This document shows, in pieces, positions 17,543 through 26,238 of a DNA stretch of 64,000 nucleotides. Below the pieces are notes generated by a model. It searched no databases, had not been told where the DNA came from, and worked only from the letters and a program-made list of their open reading frames with translations. The DNA comes from CAITWD01 sp963842065 (GTDB lineage Bacteria; Actinomycetota; Thermoleophilia; Miltoncostaeales; Miltoncostaeaceae). Within the stretch, counting starts at the first letter, position 1. Each line of letters begins with the position of its first letter. The position numbers and the translations under genes are program-made. The DNA lies in NCBI GenBank assembly GCA_963842065.1, contig CAWJEW010000003.1, positions 248,001 to 312,000 of the forward strand, read 5' to 3'.

Positions 17543-18586
17543 CTGTAGTACCCACCCACGTTGTTGACACCCGCTTGATGGGGTGAGCCTCCTGGGCAAG
17601 TGTGGAGCTGTCTACGGAACCACACCCCAGGAGGCTCACAATGCACGCTAACGCGCGGCTGACCCCCGTGGGTCGGCTGACCTTGGTGATGCGCATCGAA
17701 TCGGGTCGAGCGGTGGCCCATGTTGCTGCCGAGATGGGTATCTCGCGTCCGACGGCCTACAAGTGGTGGTGGCGTTGGCAGGAAGGCGGCGAGCGTGGGC
17801 TTGTCGATCGCTCCAGCCGTCCAGGTACGTGCCCGCACCAGACCCCGCATGAGATCCAGCAACAGATCCTCGAGCTGCGCACGCTCCTGAAACTCGGGCC
17901 GGCACGGATTGCCGGGCGGCTGGGGCTCTCGGCATCAACGGTGCACCGAGTGCTGGTGCGTTTGGGAATCAACCGCCTGAGCTGGCTTGATCGGCCCACC
18001 GGACGCGTGATCCGCCGGATCCACACCACCCGGCCAGGAGAGCTGGTGCACATCGATGTCAAAAAGCTCGGGCGCATCCCTGACGGCGGTGGCTGGCGCA
18101 TACGCGGACGTGCTGCCAGCTCCATTGGACGCGAGTCGCGTAGCCGTGGGATGAGCTACGTGCACTCGGCCATCGATGCCTTTAGCCGCCTGGCCTACTC
18201 AGAGATTCACGACGATGAGCGCGGGCCGACATGTGCAGGGTTTCTCGAGCGCACACTGGGGTTCTTTGGCCAGTACGGCATCTGCGTGGATGCCGTACTG
18301 ACGGACAATGCCCGCAACTACACCGGGATGTGTTTCACGGCCGCGCTCGGTGCAATTGAGCACCGGCGCATCCGGCCGTACACCCCGCGCACCAACGGCA
18401 AAATCGAACGTTTCAACCGCACACTCCTCGACGAGTGGGCATACGTGCGCCCCTACGCATCGGACACGGAGCGCACCGCGGCACACGCCGAGTGGCTGCA
18501 CACCTACAATTACCACCGCTACCACACCGCCATCGGTGGCCCGCCGATCAGCCGTGTCAACGACCTACCGGGTTACTACACCTAGC
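17538..18586 (+). mobile_element. IS481-family insertion sequence with 6-bp target duplication
   Basis: Imperfect 27-bp terminal inverted repeats lie at 17544-17570 and 18554-18580; both outer ends read TGTAGTA and both inner ends GTTGACAC. The direct repeat CCTAGC flanks the element at 17538-17543 and 18581-18586, matching the NCTAGN target known for IS481 of Bordetella. The element proper is 1,037 bp (17544-18580) and encodes one transposase. Both ends and the duplication are intact, so the insertion looks recent. Confidence 0.92.
17641..18585 (+). CDS. IS481-family transposase
   Basis: A 314 aa DDE transposase. The N-terminal HTH is VAHVAAEMGISRPTAYKWWWRW (about 22-43) and a second HTH is LSASTVHRVLVRLG. 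The integrase core shows VHIDVKKLG (first Asp), VLTDNARNYTG (second Asp) and NGKIERFNRTL (Glu). ATG at 17641 follows CCAGGAGGCTCACA. The reading frame runs through the right inverted repeat, and its TAG stop (18583-18585) lies outside the element, within the duplicated CTAG target. Confidence 0.93.
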   Translation: MHANARLTPVGRLTLVMRIESGRAVAHVAAEMGISRPTAYKWWWRWQEGGERGLVDRSSRPGTCPHQTPHEIQQQILELRTLLKLGPARIAGRLGLSASTVHRVLVRLGINRLSWLDRPTGRVIRRIHTTRPGELVHIDVKKLGRIPDGGGWRIRGRAASSIGRESRSRGMSYVHSAIDAFSRLAYSEIHDDERGPTCAGFLERTLGFFGQYGICVDAVLTDNARNYTGMCFTAALGAIEHRRIRPYTPRTNGKIERFNRTLLDEWAYVRPYASDTERTAAHAEWLHTYNYHRYHTAIGGPPISRVNDLPGYYT

Positions 18587-18603
18587 GCGAGCCGTTTGCG
18601 AGC

Positions 18604-18631
18604 CGGAGGGTGATCAGTCGATCACCCTCCG
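18604..18631 (-). terminator. Strong hairpin overlapping the ABC permease stop codon
   Basis: CGGAGGGTGATC and GATCACCCTCCG form a perfect 12-bp stem with a 4-base loop; the permease TGA (18614-18616) straddles the stem/loop junction. There is no T-run on either side. It sits between the IS481 element and the convergent ABC operon, and it may end or protect the operon mRNA. Confidence 0.6.
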
Positions 18632-19447
18632 TAAGAACAGCCATGTCCCGAGGCACGCGAACGCGACGAGCAGGACCACCAAGGCGCTGATCACGGCGAC
18701 GACCGGCATGTGCGCAATCTCCGGGGTGAGTGCGGTCCGCAGTCCCTCCGAAACGTAGACGAGCGGGTTGATCAGCGTGAAGATCTGCAACCAGCGGATG
18801 CTGGACAGCTCCGCCCACGGGTAGTAGGTACAGCCGAGGAACGTCACGGGGACGACGACCAGCGAGAAGATCAGGCCGATCTGCTTCGGCTTGACGACGG
18901 TCCCGATGATCAGCCCCAGATATCCCGCCACCAGCGCTGCCAGCAGCACCGTGGCGATCAGCATCGGCCAGCTCGCGACCGACACCGAGACCGGTTCGGC
19001 CGAGACCAACAGCACCATCGGCAGTACGGCGGCAGCGGCGATGATCGACTGGAGGCTGCTCCAGATGACCTTCTCGAGCGCCACCATGCTCACTGGCAGC
19101 GGCGCCATGACCCGATCCTCGATCTCGCGCGTGCCCCCGAGCTCGGTGGCCAGCGGGAGCGCGACGGCGGCGATGCCCTGGAAGAAGATCGCCACCGCGA
19201 CCAGGCCCGGCACGATCACGGTGGCGAAGCTCACGTGCGTATCGCGACCGGGGGTGATGTCGGCCCCGATCTTCGGGAACACGTACGTGAACACGAAGGT
19301 GAACAGCAGCGGGTTCATGATGGTCCGCAACAGGAACGGGACGAATTCGCGGGCGAGCACGCGCGCATCGCGCAGCATCAGTCCCCAGAACGCCCGCGCG
19401 TATATGCCGGCTCGGCCGGGGCTGCGCTCGATGCTCGCGGCCGTCAT
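18614..19447 (-). CDS. ABC-2 type transporter permease
   Basis: A 277 aa integral membrane protein with six membrane segments and the ABC-2 family signature region (LFTFVFTYVFPKIG; FATVIVPGLVAVAIFFQGI; FLGCTYYPWAELSSIRWLQIF, then INPLVYVSEGLR). It forms a DrrAB-like exporter with the ATPase immediately upstream, whose stop overlaps its start (ATGA). The substrate is unknown; relatives export drugs or lipids. Confidence 0.88.
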   Translation of the reverse strand: MTAASIERSPGRAGIYARAFWGLMLRDARVLAREFVPFLLRTIMNPLLFTFVFTYVFPKIGADITPGRDTHVSFATVIVPGLVAVAIFFQGIAAVALPLATELGGTREIEDRVMAPLPVSMVALEKVIWSSLQSIIAAAAVLPMVLLVSAEPVSVSVASWPMLIATVLLAALVAGYLGLIIGTVVKPKQIGLIFSLVVVPVTFLGCTYYPWAELSSIRWLQIFTLINPLVYVSEGLRTALTPEIAHMPVVAVISALVVLLVAFACLGTWLFLRRVID

Positions 19448-20397
19448 GGGACCAGGGCCCGTCCAGTCAGGGCGATGAACGCCGTCTCCAGCGACGGCTC
19501 CGCCACCGCAAGATCGCGCAGGTCCGCACCGGCGAGCGCCACGACCTGGGGGACGATGCCGTCGGTGCCGGTGACGTGGACCCGGATGGTGTCGTCGGCC
19601 GCATCAACCGCCCCGACGCCCGGGAGCGCGCGCAGCCGCTCGGCCAGCGCCGGGTCGGCCGCGCGCAGGCGCAGCGTGACGAGGACCCCGTCGCCGGAGT
19701 CGCGCTTGATCCGCTCGGGGGTGTCGCAGACCAGGATCTTGCCGCTGTTCATGACCGCGACCCGATCGCACAATGCGTCGGCCTCCTCGATGTAATGCGT
19801 GGTCAGCACGACCGCCATGCCTTCGGACTCGCGCAGACTGCGCACCGACTCCCACAGGGCCATCCGGCTTTGCGGGTCGAGCCCGGTCGTCGGCTCGTCG
19901 AGGAACAGGACCTCGGGGTGGTGCATCAACGCGCACGCCAGCTGCGTACGCCGGGCGAGGCCCCCGGACAGCTCGGCGACCATCGTGCGTGCGCGGTCGC
20001 CGATTCCGAAGCTCTCGAGCAGGCGCGCTGCCCTGCCGTGCGCGGTCTGGCGAGGCATGCCGAAGAACCGTCCGTGGAAGTACAGGTTCTCCTCGACCGT
20101 GCATGCTCGGTCGAGCGTGTTGAACTGGGTGACGACGCCGATATGGCGCTTGGCCACCGACGGGTGCGCGCGGACGTCGACCCCGGTGACGATCACCGTT
20201 CCCGACGTGGGCTTGACCCTCGTCGTCGCGATGCCGATGGTCGTCGTCTTGCCGGCGCCATTGGGTCCGAGCAGGCCGAAGATCTCGCCTCGGGCGACCG
20301 CGAGATCGATGCCGTCGACGGCGTTCGGAGCGTCGGGCGCGTAGCGCTTGACGACGTCGCGAAGGTCGAGGGATAGGGGCTGCACCTCCGCGGTCAC
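19444..20397 (-). CDS. ABC transporter ATP-binding protein (DrrA-like)
   Basis: An ATPase of about 317 aa. Walker A is GPNGAGKTTT, the Q-loop region is HIGVVTQFNTLDRACTVEEN, the signature is LSGGLARR, Walker B is VLFLDEPTTGLD, and the H-loop is VLTTHYIEEAD. A C-terminal extension of about 90 residues is typical of DrrA/NodI-type subunits. The start is uncertain: GTG at 20397 is used here, though the frame is open to a TTG at 20415. It is translationally coupled to the permease. Confidence 0.9.
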   Translation of the reverse strand: MTAEVQPLSLDLRDVVKRYAPDAPNAVDGIDLAVARGEIFGLLGPNGAGKTTTIGIATTRVKPTSGTVIVTGVDVRAHPSVAKRHIGVVTQFNTLDRACTVEENLYFHGRFFGMPRQTAHGRAARLLESFGIGDRARTMVAELSGGLARRTQLACALMHHPEVLFLDEPTTGLDPQSRMALWESVRSLRESEGMAVVLTTHYIEEADALCDRVAVMNSGKILVCDTPERIKRDSGDGVLVTLRLRAADPALAERLRALPGVGAVDAADDTIRVHVTGTDGIVPQVVALAGADLRDLAVAEPSLETAFIALTGRALVP

Positions 20398-20474
20398 GGT
20401 CGTATGCTGCCACAACTCCGCCGGCCGCGGCCTGACGACTGGCGCCCCGAAGACCCGAGGACAGGGAGTAGGAG

Positions 20475-20918
20475 ATGGACCGTTTCGGACCGGTGCTGTT
20501 GGCGATGACCGGCGGAGGGCTCATCGCCGCACAGGCGCCGATCAATGCCCGGCTCAAGCTCGTTGTCGGGTCGCCGCTTCTGGCGGCAGCGGTCTCGTTC
20601 GCCGTCGGCACGGCCCTGCTGGTCGCCGCCGTGCTGCTGACCGACGGTCAGGGTGGGGTCACCGCGCTCGGAGGCGGTCCGTGGTGGGCCTATCTGGGCG
20701 GATTCTGCGGCGCGGTACTGGTCACCGCCACGCTGATCGCGACGCCGCGCGTCGGGGTCACCTCGACGTTCGTGGCGGTGATCGTCGGGCAGGTGGTGGT
20801 CGCGGCGATCATCGACCGCTTCGGCCTGTTTGGCGTCGCCGCCCGCGGGCTCACGCCGACGCGGATCTCGGCGATCGGGCTGCTGGCCGTCAGCATGGTG
20901 CTCCTGCTCAAGAGTTAG
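20475..20918 (+). CDS. DMT-family transporter, YdcZ (DUF606) type
   Basis: A 147 aa hydrophobic protein with four or five membrane helices. LLAMTGGGLIAAQAPINARL is the conserved start of the YdcZ branch, and VGVTSTFVAVIVGQVVVAAIIDRFG is the second half. As a single-repeat DMT protein it would act as a dimer or pair. AGGGAGTAGGAG precedes the ATG. It stands alone between two ABC operons. Confidence 0.8.
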   Translation: MDRFGPVLLAMTGGGLIAAQAPINARLKLVVGSPLLAAAVSFAVGTALLVAAVLLTDGQGGVTALGGGPWWAYLGGFCGAVLVTATLIATPRVGVTSTFVAVIVGQVVVAAIIDRFGLFGVAARGLTPTRISAIGLLAVSMVLLLKS

Positions 20919-20943
20919 CCGCGTGCATCGGCGCGTCGGAACG

Positions 20944-22143
20944 CTATGTCGAACGCAGCGCCTCGGTCGGCGACAGCCGTGCGGCGCGCAGCGCGGGGTA
21001 GAGCCCCGCGATCCCGCCGATCACGAGTGCCGCCACGAGCCCTCCCCAGATCGCGATCGAGGGGATGATGATGCCCCACGACTGGATCTCGGCGAAGATC
21101 ACCGTCGCCAGGACCCCGAGCAGGACCCCGGCGACTCCGCCGACGGCGGCCAGGATCAGCGACTCGGCGATGAACTGGACCATGATGTGGCGGCGGGTCG
21201 CACCGAGGGCGCGGCGCAAGCCGATCTCCGAACGCCGCTCGAGTACCGTGATCACCATGATGTTGGCGATTCCGACGCCACCGACCAGCAATGCGACCGC
21301 GCCAAGGCCCAACAGCAGCTCGGTCAGCGTGCTCGTCGCCGCGGCCTTCGCCTGGAGCTGCGCGGTCGGGCTGCTGGCGGCCACCTGATCGGGATTCTCG
21401 GGGTTCGCAGTCGCGGCCAGGGCGCCGAGCACCAAATTGATGTCGTCGGGGTTCGCCCGCACGTCGATCGTGCTCGGGGTATTGGCCACGCCGAGGATGT
21501 TGACGGCCGCAGGAATTCCGACGAGGGCGCTGCTGTCGAGGTCCGGGCTGAGCGGGAACATGTTCAGGATCCCGACGACGGTGAAGTTCTGGCCGCCGAT
21601 CGATACCGTGGGCGAGCCGTCGAGGTTGACGATTCCGAGGGCCTGTGCGGCGTTCGCGCCCAGCACCGCGACCGGATAGTTGATGTTGGCGGCGTTGAGG
21701 AAGTGCCCCTGGGCGACGGAGCCGTGCAGGGTCTCGAGGATGTTCGGATCCACCGCCGTCACCGTCAGGCCGGCGGTGTACTCCGACGGCACGTAGCGCG
21801 AGCGGTAGACGTTCACGCCGGTGGCGATCTCCTGCGAGACCGTCTGAACGTTCGGGATGCGTCCGATTGCCCCCGCCGCCGTCGCGGGCAGCTGCGCGTT
21901 GCCGACGCCGATACCGGTCTGGGGTTGCACCTGGATGAGGTTCGTTCCGAGGGCGTCGATCTGATTGATCAGGTTCGAGCGGCTCGAGGTGCTGAGCCCG
22001 AGGACACCCACGATCGCGGCGATACCGATCGCGATGCCGATGGCCGACATGATCGACCGGTTGCGCCGGGTGTTCACCCCGACGACCGCCGTGTGCAGGA
22101 TGTTGCGGGCCGACAGGCGGCTGGGGACCAGGCGTTCGGGCAT
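20944..22143 (-). CDS. MacB-like ABC transporter permease
   Basis: A 399 aa permease of the FtsX/MacB family. It has an N-terminal membrane helix (SIMSAIGIAIGIAAIVGVLG), a large extracytoplasmic MacB_PCD domain (about 50-250), and three C-terminal helices in the FtsX domain (GVGIANIMVITVLERRSEIGLRRALGATRRHIMVQF is diagnostic). It ends with ALRAARLSPTEALRS. It works with the ATPase encoded just upstream (overlapping start and stop) and the adaptor before that. In a one-membrane cell such systems export peptides or small molecules or transmit signals. Confidence 0.9.
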   Translation of the reverse strand: MPERLVPSRLSARNILHTAVVGVNTRRNRSIMSAIGIAIGIAAIVGVLGLSTSSRSNLINQIDALGTNLIQVQPQTGIGVGNAQLPATAAGAIGRIPNVQTVSQEIATGVNVYRSRYVPSEYTAGLTVTAVDPNILETLHGSVAQGHFLNAANINYPVAVLGANAAQALGIVNLDGSPTVSIGGQNFTVVGILNMFPLSPDLDSSALVGIPAAVNILGVANTPSTIDVRANPDDINLVLGALAATANPENPDQVAASSPTAQLQAKAAATSTLTELLLGLGAVALLVGGVGIANIMVITVLERRSEIGLRRALGATRRHIMVQFIAESLILAAVGGVAGVLLGVLATVIFAEIQSWGIIIPSIAIWGGLVAALVIGGIAGLYPALRAARLSPTEALRST

Positions 22144-22922
22144 CAGGAGGCTCCGCCGATGCGCGGCATCGTGGCGGTGACGCCGGACGCGCTCCCGGAG
22201 TCCGCGACGATCCGCCCGTCGCGGATGCGAATCAGGCGCGGCAGCCGTTCGGCGACCTCCTGGCTATGGGTGATCACGACGATCGTGACGCCGTCACGGT
22301 TGAGGTCCTCAAGGAGCTCGATGATCTCCGCGGCGCGACGGGTATCGAGGTTGCCGGTCGGTTCGTCGGCCAGCACGATCGACGGCCGTCCGACGACGGC
22401 GCGGGCGACCGCGACGCGCTGGCGTTCGCCGCCCGACAACTGGGACGCGCGATGCTCGAGGCGGTGGCTGAGCCCGACCCGCTCCAGCGCGGTCGCGGCG
22501 AGCTCCCGGCGTTCGCCGGTGTTGATGCCGCGGTAGATCAGCCCGTCGGCGACGTTCTCGAGGGCTGTTTCCCGCTCGAGCAGGAAGAACTGCTGGAAGA
22601 CGAAGCCGATTTGCTGAGCCCGCAGGGCCGACAGCTCCCGATCCGACAGGACCCCGACGTCATATCCGGCGATCGCGACGCGTCCCGAGGTCGGCCGGTC
22701 CAGGGTCCCCATGATTTGGAGCAGCGTGGTCTTGCCCGACCCAGACGGGCCGACGATCGCCGCGAGCTCGCCGGACCGGACCCGCAGCGAGGCGTGGTCG
22801 AGCGCGCGGACGCGCGGCGGACCCTGGTACTCCTTGACGACGTCTTCCAGGATGGCGACGTCGTCGTCGGGCGTGTCGATGGCCCCGAGCCCGTCCGGGA
22901 CCGCGGTGCGATCGTCGCCCAC
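22143..22922 (-). CDS. MacB/LolD-like ABC ATPase
   Basis: A 259 aa ATPase. Walker A is GPSGSGKTTLL, the Q-loop is IGFVFQQFFLLERETALENV, the signature is LSGGERQRVAVARAVV, Walker B is IVLADEPTGNLD and the H-loop is VVITHSQEVAE. About 30 extra acidic N-terminal residues precede the domain. Its stop overlaps the permease start and its own start overlaps the adaptor stop, so the three are translationally coupled. Confidence 0.92.
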   Translation of the reverse strand: MGDDRTAVPDGLGAIDTPDDDVAILEDVVKEYQGPPRVRALDHASLRVRSGELAAIVGPSGSGKTTLLQIMGTLDRPTSGRVAIAGYDVGVLSDRELSALRAQQIGFVFQQFFLLERETALENVADGLIYRGINTGERRELAATALERVGLSHRLEHRASQLSGGERQRVAVARAVVGRPSIVLADEPTGNLDTRRAAEIIELLEDLNRDGVTIVVITHSQEVAERLPRLIRIRDGRIVADSGSASGVTATMPRIGGAS

Positions 22923-24160
22923 TAGGAGGAGGCCACGACGACGCGCTGTCCCGGGCTGAGGTTCGCGCCCGGCACGGCCACGATGCCGCTGGTGTCGTCG
23001 TAGATCGATGGGTTGACGCTGACATCAGACAGGTTGCCACTGGCGTTGGGCACCTGGACGATGAACTGTCCGGTCGAGGTCGCAAGCAGCGCCCCGAGCG
23101 GGACCGCCAGCACGTCGTTGACGCTGTTGGTCGTGACGATGACGTTGACCGACGAGCCCGCGATGCTGGTGCCGAGGGCGGGGTTGTCGAGCGCGACGGT
23201 CGCCGCGGTCGAGCCCGAGCTGGAGCTGGCGCCGCTGCTTGAGCTCGATGAGCTCGATGAGCTCGCGGCGCCACCGACCGAGGTGACCGTCCCGACGACG
23301 ATGGAGTTGTCGGGAAGCTGCACGTCCACCTTCTGGCCCTCGGTCAGCAGGCCGAGCTGGGAGCTGCTCTCGGAGGTCGTGACGATCGGTGACTCGGGTC
23401 CGATCGCGAGGATCTGGGTGCCGTCCGAGACCGTCTGGCCGATCGTCGCGAGCTGGGCGATGACCCGCGACGCCCCGCTGACGAACACGACCTGGCCGAG
23501 GTGCACGATCCCGTCGACGGTCAGGCCTTCGGCCTGCTGCCAGGCCTCGACCGCCGCCAGCGTCGCGGAGCCGAACGTGCCGTCCGCGCTGCCCGGGTTG
23601 TAGCCGAGATCGGCAAGGCTTTGCTGTAGCTGGGTGATGTCGGTGCCCGTGTCGCCCGACGCCATGTCGCGATAGGCGGGGAGCGTGCCGTACATGGCGA
23701 CGACCGGTTCTTCGTTGACCGTGTAGAAGACTCCGCCGAGTTTGACGGTCGATCCGACGGCGGCCATCGTCGTCAACGTGCCCGAGCCGGACGACGCGCT
23801 GCCTGAGGCGGACGACGACCCGGCGGCCCCCGAACTGGAGCTACTGGTGGAGCTCGACGTCGAGCTGCTCGGCGTCAACCGGTTGGTGATCGTTTGCGTG
23901 GCGGTGTAGGCGATGGTCCCGCTCAGCGACTGCGTCTGCGAGACGGTGGTCCGTGTCACGGTGCCGTAGTTGAGGCTGCTCGTCGTGGGCGTCGAGGTCG
24001 AGCTCGAGCTGCGATTGGCGAGCAGGATCCCGCCGACGATCGCGGCGACGACCACGACAGCCGCCACCGGAACCCCGATGGTCAGCCAGCGGGACCGGCG
24101 GCGGGGAAGCTTCGTCATCTGAGGTGTCGGGAGCGGCGTCGGCGGCGGGGGGGTCGTCAT
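22922..24160 (-). CDS. Membrane-anchored adaptor (HlyD/RND-like) with peptidoglycan-binding domain
   Basis: A 412 aa protein. The membrane anchor is at about 26-48 (LTIGVPVAAVVVVAAIVGGILLA), followed by extracytoplasmic beta domains with Ser-rich linkers (about 95-125 and 290-310). A PG_binding_1 domain lies at about 170-215 (GTDITQLQQSLADLGY, GTFGSATLAAVEAWQ), inserted where Gram-negative adaptors carry the hairpin. The C-terminal VPLGALL and LSPGQRVVV are typical of HlyD-like adaptors. It is probably the partner of the MacB-like pair, tethering it to the wall. The start at 24160 is followed by a C7 tract, so an upstream start (24179, MTERPLDDD) with a base error is possible. Confidence 0.85.
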   Translation of the reverse strand: MTTPPPPTPLPTPQMTKLPRRRSRWLTIGVPVAAVVVVAAIVGGILLANRSSSSTSTPTTSSLNYGTVTRTTVSQTQSLSGTIAYTATQTITNRLTPSSSTSSSTSSSSSGAAGSSSASGSASSGSGTLTTMAAVGSTVKLGGVFYTVNEEPVVAMYGTLPAYRDMASGDTGTDITQLQQSLADLGYNPGSADGTFGSATLAAVEAWQQAEGLTVDGIVHLGQVVFVSGASRVIAQLATIGQTVSDGTQILAIGPESPIVTTSESSSQLGLLTEGQKVDVQLPDNSIVVGTVTSVGGAASSSSSSSSSSGASSSSGSTAATVALDNPALGTSIAGSSVNVIVTTNSVNDVLAVPLGALLATSTGQFIVQVPNASGNLSDVSVNPSIYDDTSGIVAVPGANLSPGQRVVVASS

Positions 24161-24175
24161 CGAGCGGCCGCTCGG

Positions 24176-24854
24176 TCATCCGACGGCTCCTGCGCCGAGG
24201 GTGCCGACCGCCGCTAGCGCCGGTGCCGCCGGTCCCCGTCCCGCCACCGCGGAACCCGAAGCCGGCGCTCTGCAGGATCGACCGGCAGGCGGTGTTGGCC
24301 TTCTGGAAGGTCGGGTCGTTGCGGTTGATTCCGCCGAACGGACCGCGGAACGAACCCGGGGTGGTGCTCGTGCCGGTCCCGGTGCTGTTGAAGGTCGGGT
24401 CGGGCATGTTGTAGCCGTTGGTACGCATGCACTGCGCGTACTTGAGCAGCGTCGCCTGGAACTGGGGGTTGCTGCTCGGGTTGAACCCGAAGGTGATGCC
24501 CTTCAGTGTGCTCGCGCAGGCCGTCCGGGCCTGCTGCATCTGGGCGAGCTGCGCGGAGGTTGGCGTCTGGCCGCTTTGGAATTCCGTCGGACGCGGAAGG
24601 CGCACGATGCCGTTTGCGCCCACGGTCGGGTCGCTCACCGCGACGCCGTGCTGGCGCATGCACTGGGCGTAGTTGAGAAACGCCGTTTCCCGTGCGGCGC
24701 TCGAGGTCGATCCGGTCGATGACGAGCTCCCCGAGCTGCCGCCACAGCCGGCGACGACCACGGCAGCCACCACGATCGCCACAGCGATGGCGGACACGCG
24801 TATGCCGGCGCGCGATCCGGGAAGTCTCGACAGAACGGCACTGCGGAATTTCAT
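24176..24854 (-). CDS. Secreted lipoprotein with CMR-type repeats
   Basis: A lipoprotein of about 225 aa. The signal peptide ends in a lipobox (VVVAGCGG), then a Ser-rich linker. Two copies of a Cys-containing module follow: YAQCMRQHGVAVSDP (about 64) and YAQCMRTNGYNMPDP (about 137), each with a second conserved Cys further on (ARTACASTL; ANTACRSIL). This 'CMR' family is common in Actinomycetota and often sits beside MacB/adaptor genes, as here. The end is uncertain: the open frame runs on to 23841 through the adaptor gene, but a +1 frame gives a TGA at 24176-24178 overlapping an ATG, a more natural end. Confidence 0.75.
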
Positions 24855-25087
24855 GCTCAGACCTTTCTCGCGCACCCGATCGGGCACGGCTCGCGTGATG
24901 CAGCGCCGAGATCGCGGCTCCGTGCTCCGGTGCCGGCCCTCCGCGGCCGGACAACCCACACGGGGTATGGCGTGGGAGCGGGACGCAAACTCGACAGCTG
25001 AACGCATGATTCGCCACCAACCCTGAAATCTCCCTGTGACTCGTGTTATGGGTCTGTTGAGATCGCCTGGGCGCGCCCGAGGCGGGC

Positions 25088-26089
25088 TCAGAACGGCAAC
25101 GGCAACGGGTCGATGGTCGTGCGCAGGAACACGGCGAAGAAGTCTTTGATGTTCGGCGACAAGAAGCGCGTGGCGACCTGATTCGGGTTCGGGACGAAGA
25201 GGTTCGGCGCGCCGGCATCCGGGAGCCCGAATGTCGTCAGGATCGGCCACGCGGGGTTGATATCGAGTTCCATCGCGCGCACGGCACCGGCATGGACGAG
25301 GATCCGGGCCAGCGATGGGGCGGTCTGATTCGGCGCCGCGACATACAGCAGGTTCCCGTTGCGGTCGACGCCGATCGCCGAGCGCCAGACCGCCGGAACG
25401 CCGCCGAGCGTGAGCCCCCACGCGGCCGATACGTCGACCCCCGGGGCGACACGGCCGCCGTTGACGAGCAGCGGAAGGTTCTGGCGCGCCATGACGATGT
25501 CCGTCCCCGGCGTGCGCCCGCCCGTCCACCGGACGATGTCGATCTGGCCGTCGCGATACCCGACAATGGTTGCCAGCCCACGGATCATGGGCGCATACAG
25601 CGTGTTGGCGGTGAAGAAGCCGCCCCGAGCGTCCTGGAGGTAAAAGCCGGAGTTAAAGGTGGCGACGAGGTTCGTCCGTCCAGACGGCGGCACGGACTCC
25701 GGCCCGCGCGGGTACGGCGAAACTTCGGGATTCTTGATCCCGGGATAGAGTCCCACCTGAGTGCGGCTGGAGCGGAACCACGCGATCGATGCGGCGTCGC
25801 CCGCGGGGTCTGTGGGAACGGTCGTGACCAGCACCGCGGCGGGATGTCCGGCCCAGGGCTCGGGGTTGTGCCAGCGCGCGGGCGCCAGCGGTCCGGGTAC
25901 GAGTGGCGCGACCGGCGCCGGCCCGGGGGTGTTGACGGGCACCGGCGGCCCCGCGATCGCCCCGAGGACTGTTGCGGGGCCGAGGGCGAGCACGCCGGCT
26001 GCGCACGCGGGCACCACGGCGCGCCGCGCAGCGCGGCGCAGGGCCGGGCGGAGGGCGGAGAGGATCAGGCGGGTCGGGCGTGTGTTCAT
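25088..26089 (-). CDS. Secreted phosphodiester glycosidase family protein (NAGPA domain)
   Basis: A 333 aa protein. A Tat/Sec-like N-terminus with many arginines and a hydrophobic stretch (about 25-45) is followed by a Pro-rich linker. The catalytic NAGPA/DUF2233 domain shows VATFNSGFYLQDARGGF, MARQNLPLLVNGGRV, SAIGVDRNGNLLYV and GAVRAMELDINPAWP. Characterised relatives cleave GlcNAc-1-phosphodiesters; here a cell-wall or exopolysaccharide substrate is only inferred. An alternative ATG lies at 26107. Neither start has a strong ribosome-binding site. Confidence 0.82.
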   Translation of the reverse strand: MNTRPTRLILSALRPALRRAARRAVVPACAAGVLALGPATVLGAIAGPPVPVNTPGPAPVAPLVPGPLAPARWHNPEPWAGHPAAVLVTTVPTDPAGDAASIAWFRSSRTQVGLYPGIKNPEVSPYPRGPESVPPSGRTNLVATFNSGFYLQDARGGFFTANTLYAPMIRGLATIVGYRDGQIDIVRWTGGRTPGTDIVMARQNLPLLVNGGRVAPGVDVSAAWGLTLGGVPAVWRSAIGVDRNGNLLYVAAPNQTAPSLARILVHAGAVRAMELDINPAWPILTTFGLPDAGAPNLFVPNPNQVATRFLSPNIKDFFAVFLRTTIDPLPLPF

Positions 26090-26238
26090 AGGGCGCCGCC
26101 GGATCATGCCGGAGCGGAGCCGACGGGCGCCATATGTTTGTCATCCACCGACCGCACACGCGCGCGGCTGGCGGGGTTCGCGCGCGCCGGCCGGCCGTTC
26201 GGCTAGGCGCGCGTCGGAGGAGGCGCTAGGCTAAAGAC

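Noticed and set aside
23220..23270. Short tandem GAGCTCGAT repeats that resemble a microsatellite or CRISPR-like array
   Set aside because: They encode the Ser-rich linker of the adaptor protein in frame; the unit is only nine bases with no spacers.
24855..25529. Extended N-terminus of the CMR lipoprotein frame
   Set aside because: The region upstream of 24854 precedes a good signal peptide and lipobox and overlaps the glycosidase gene; the internal ATG is the real start.
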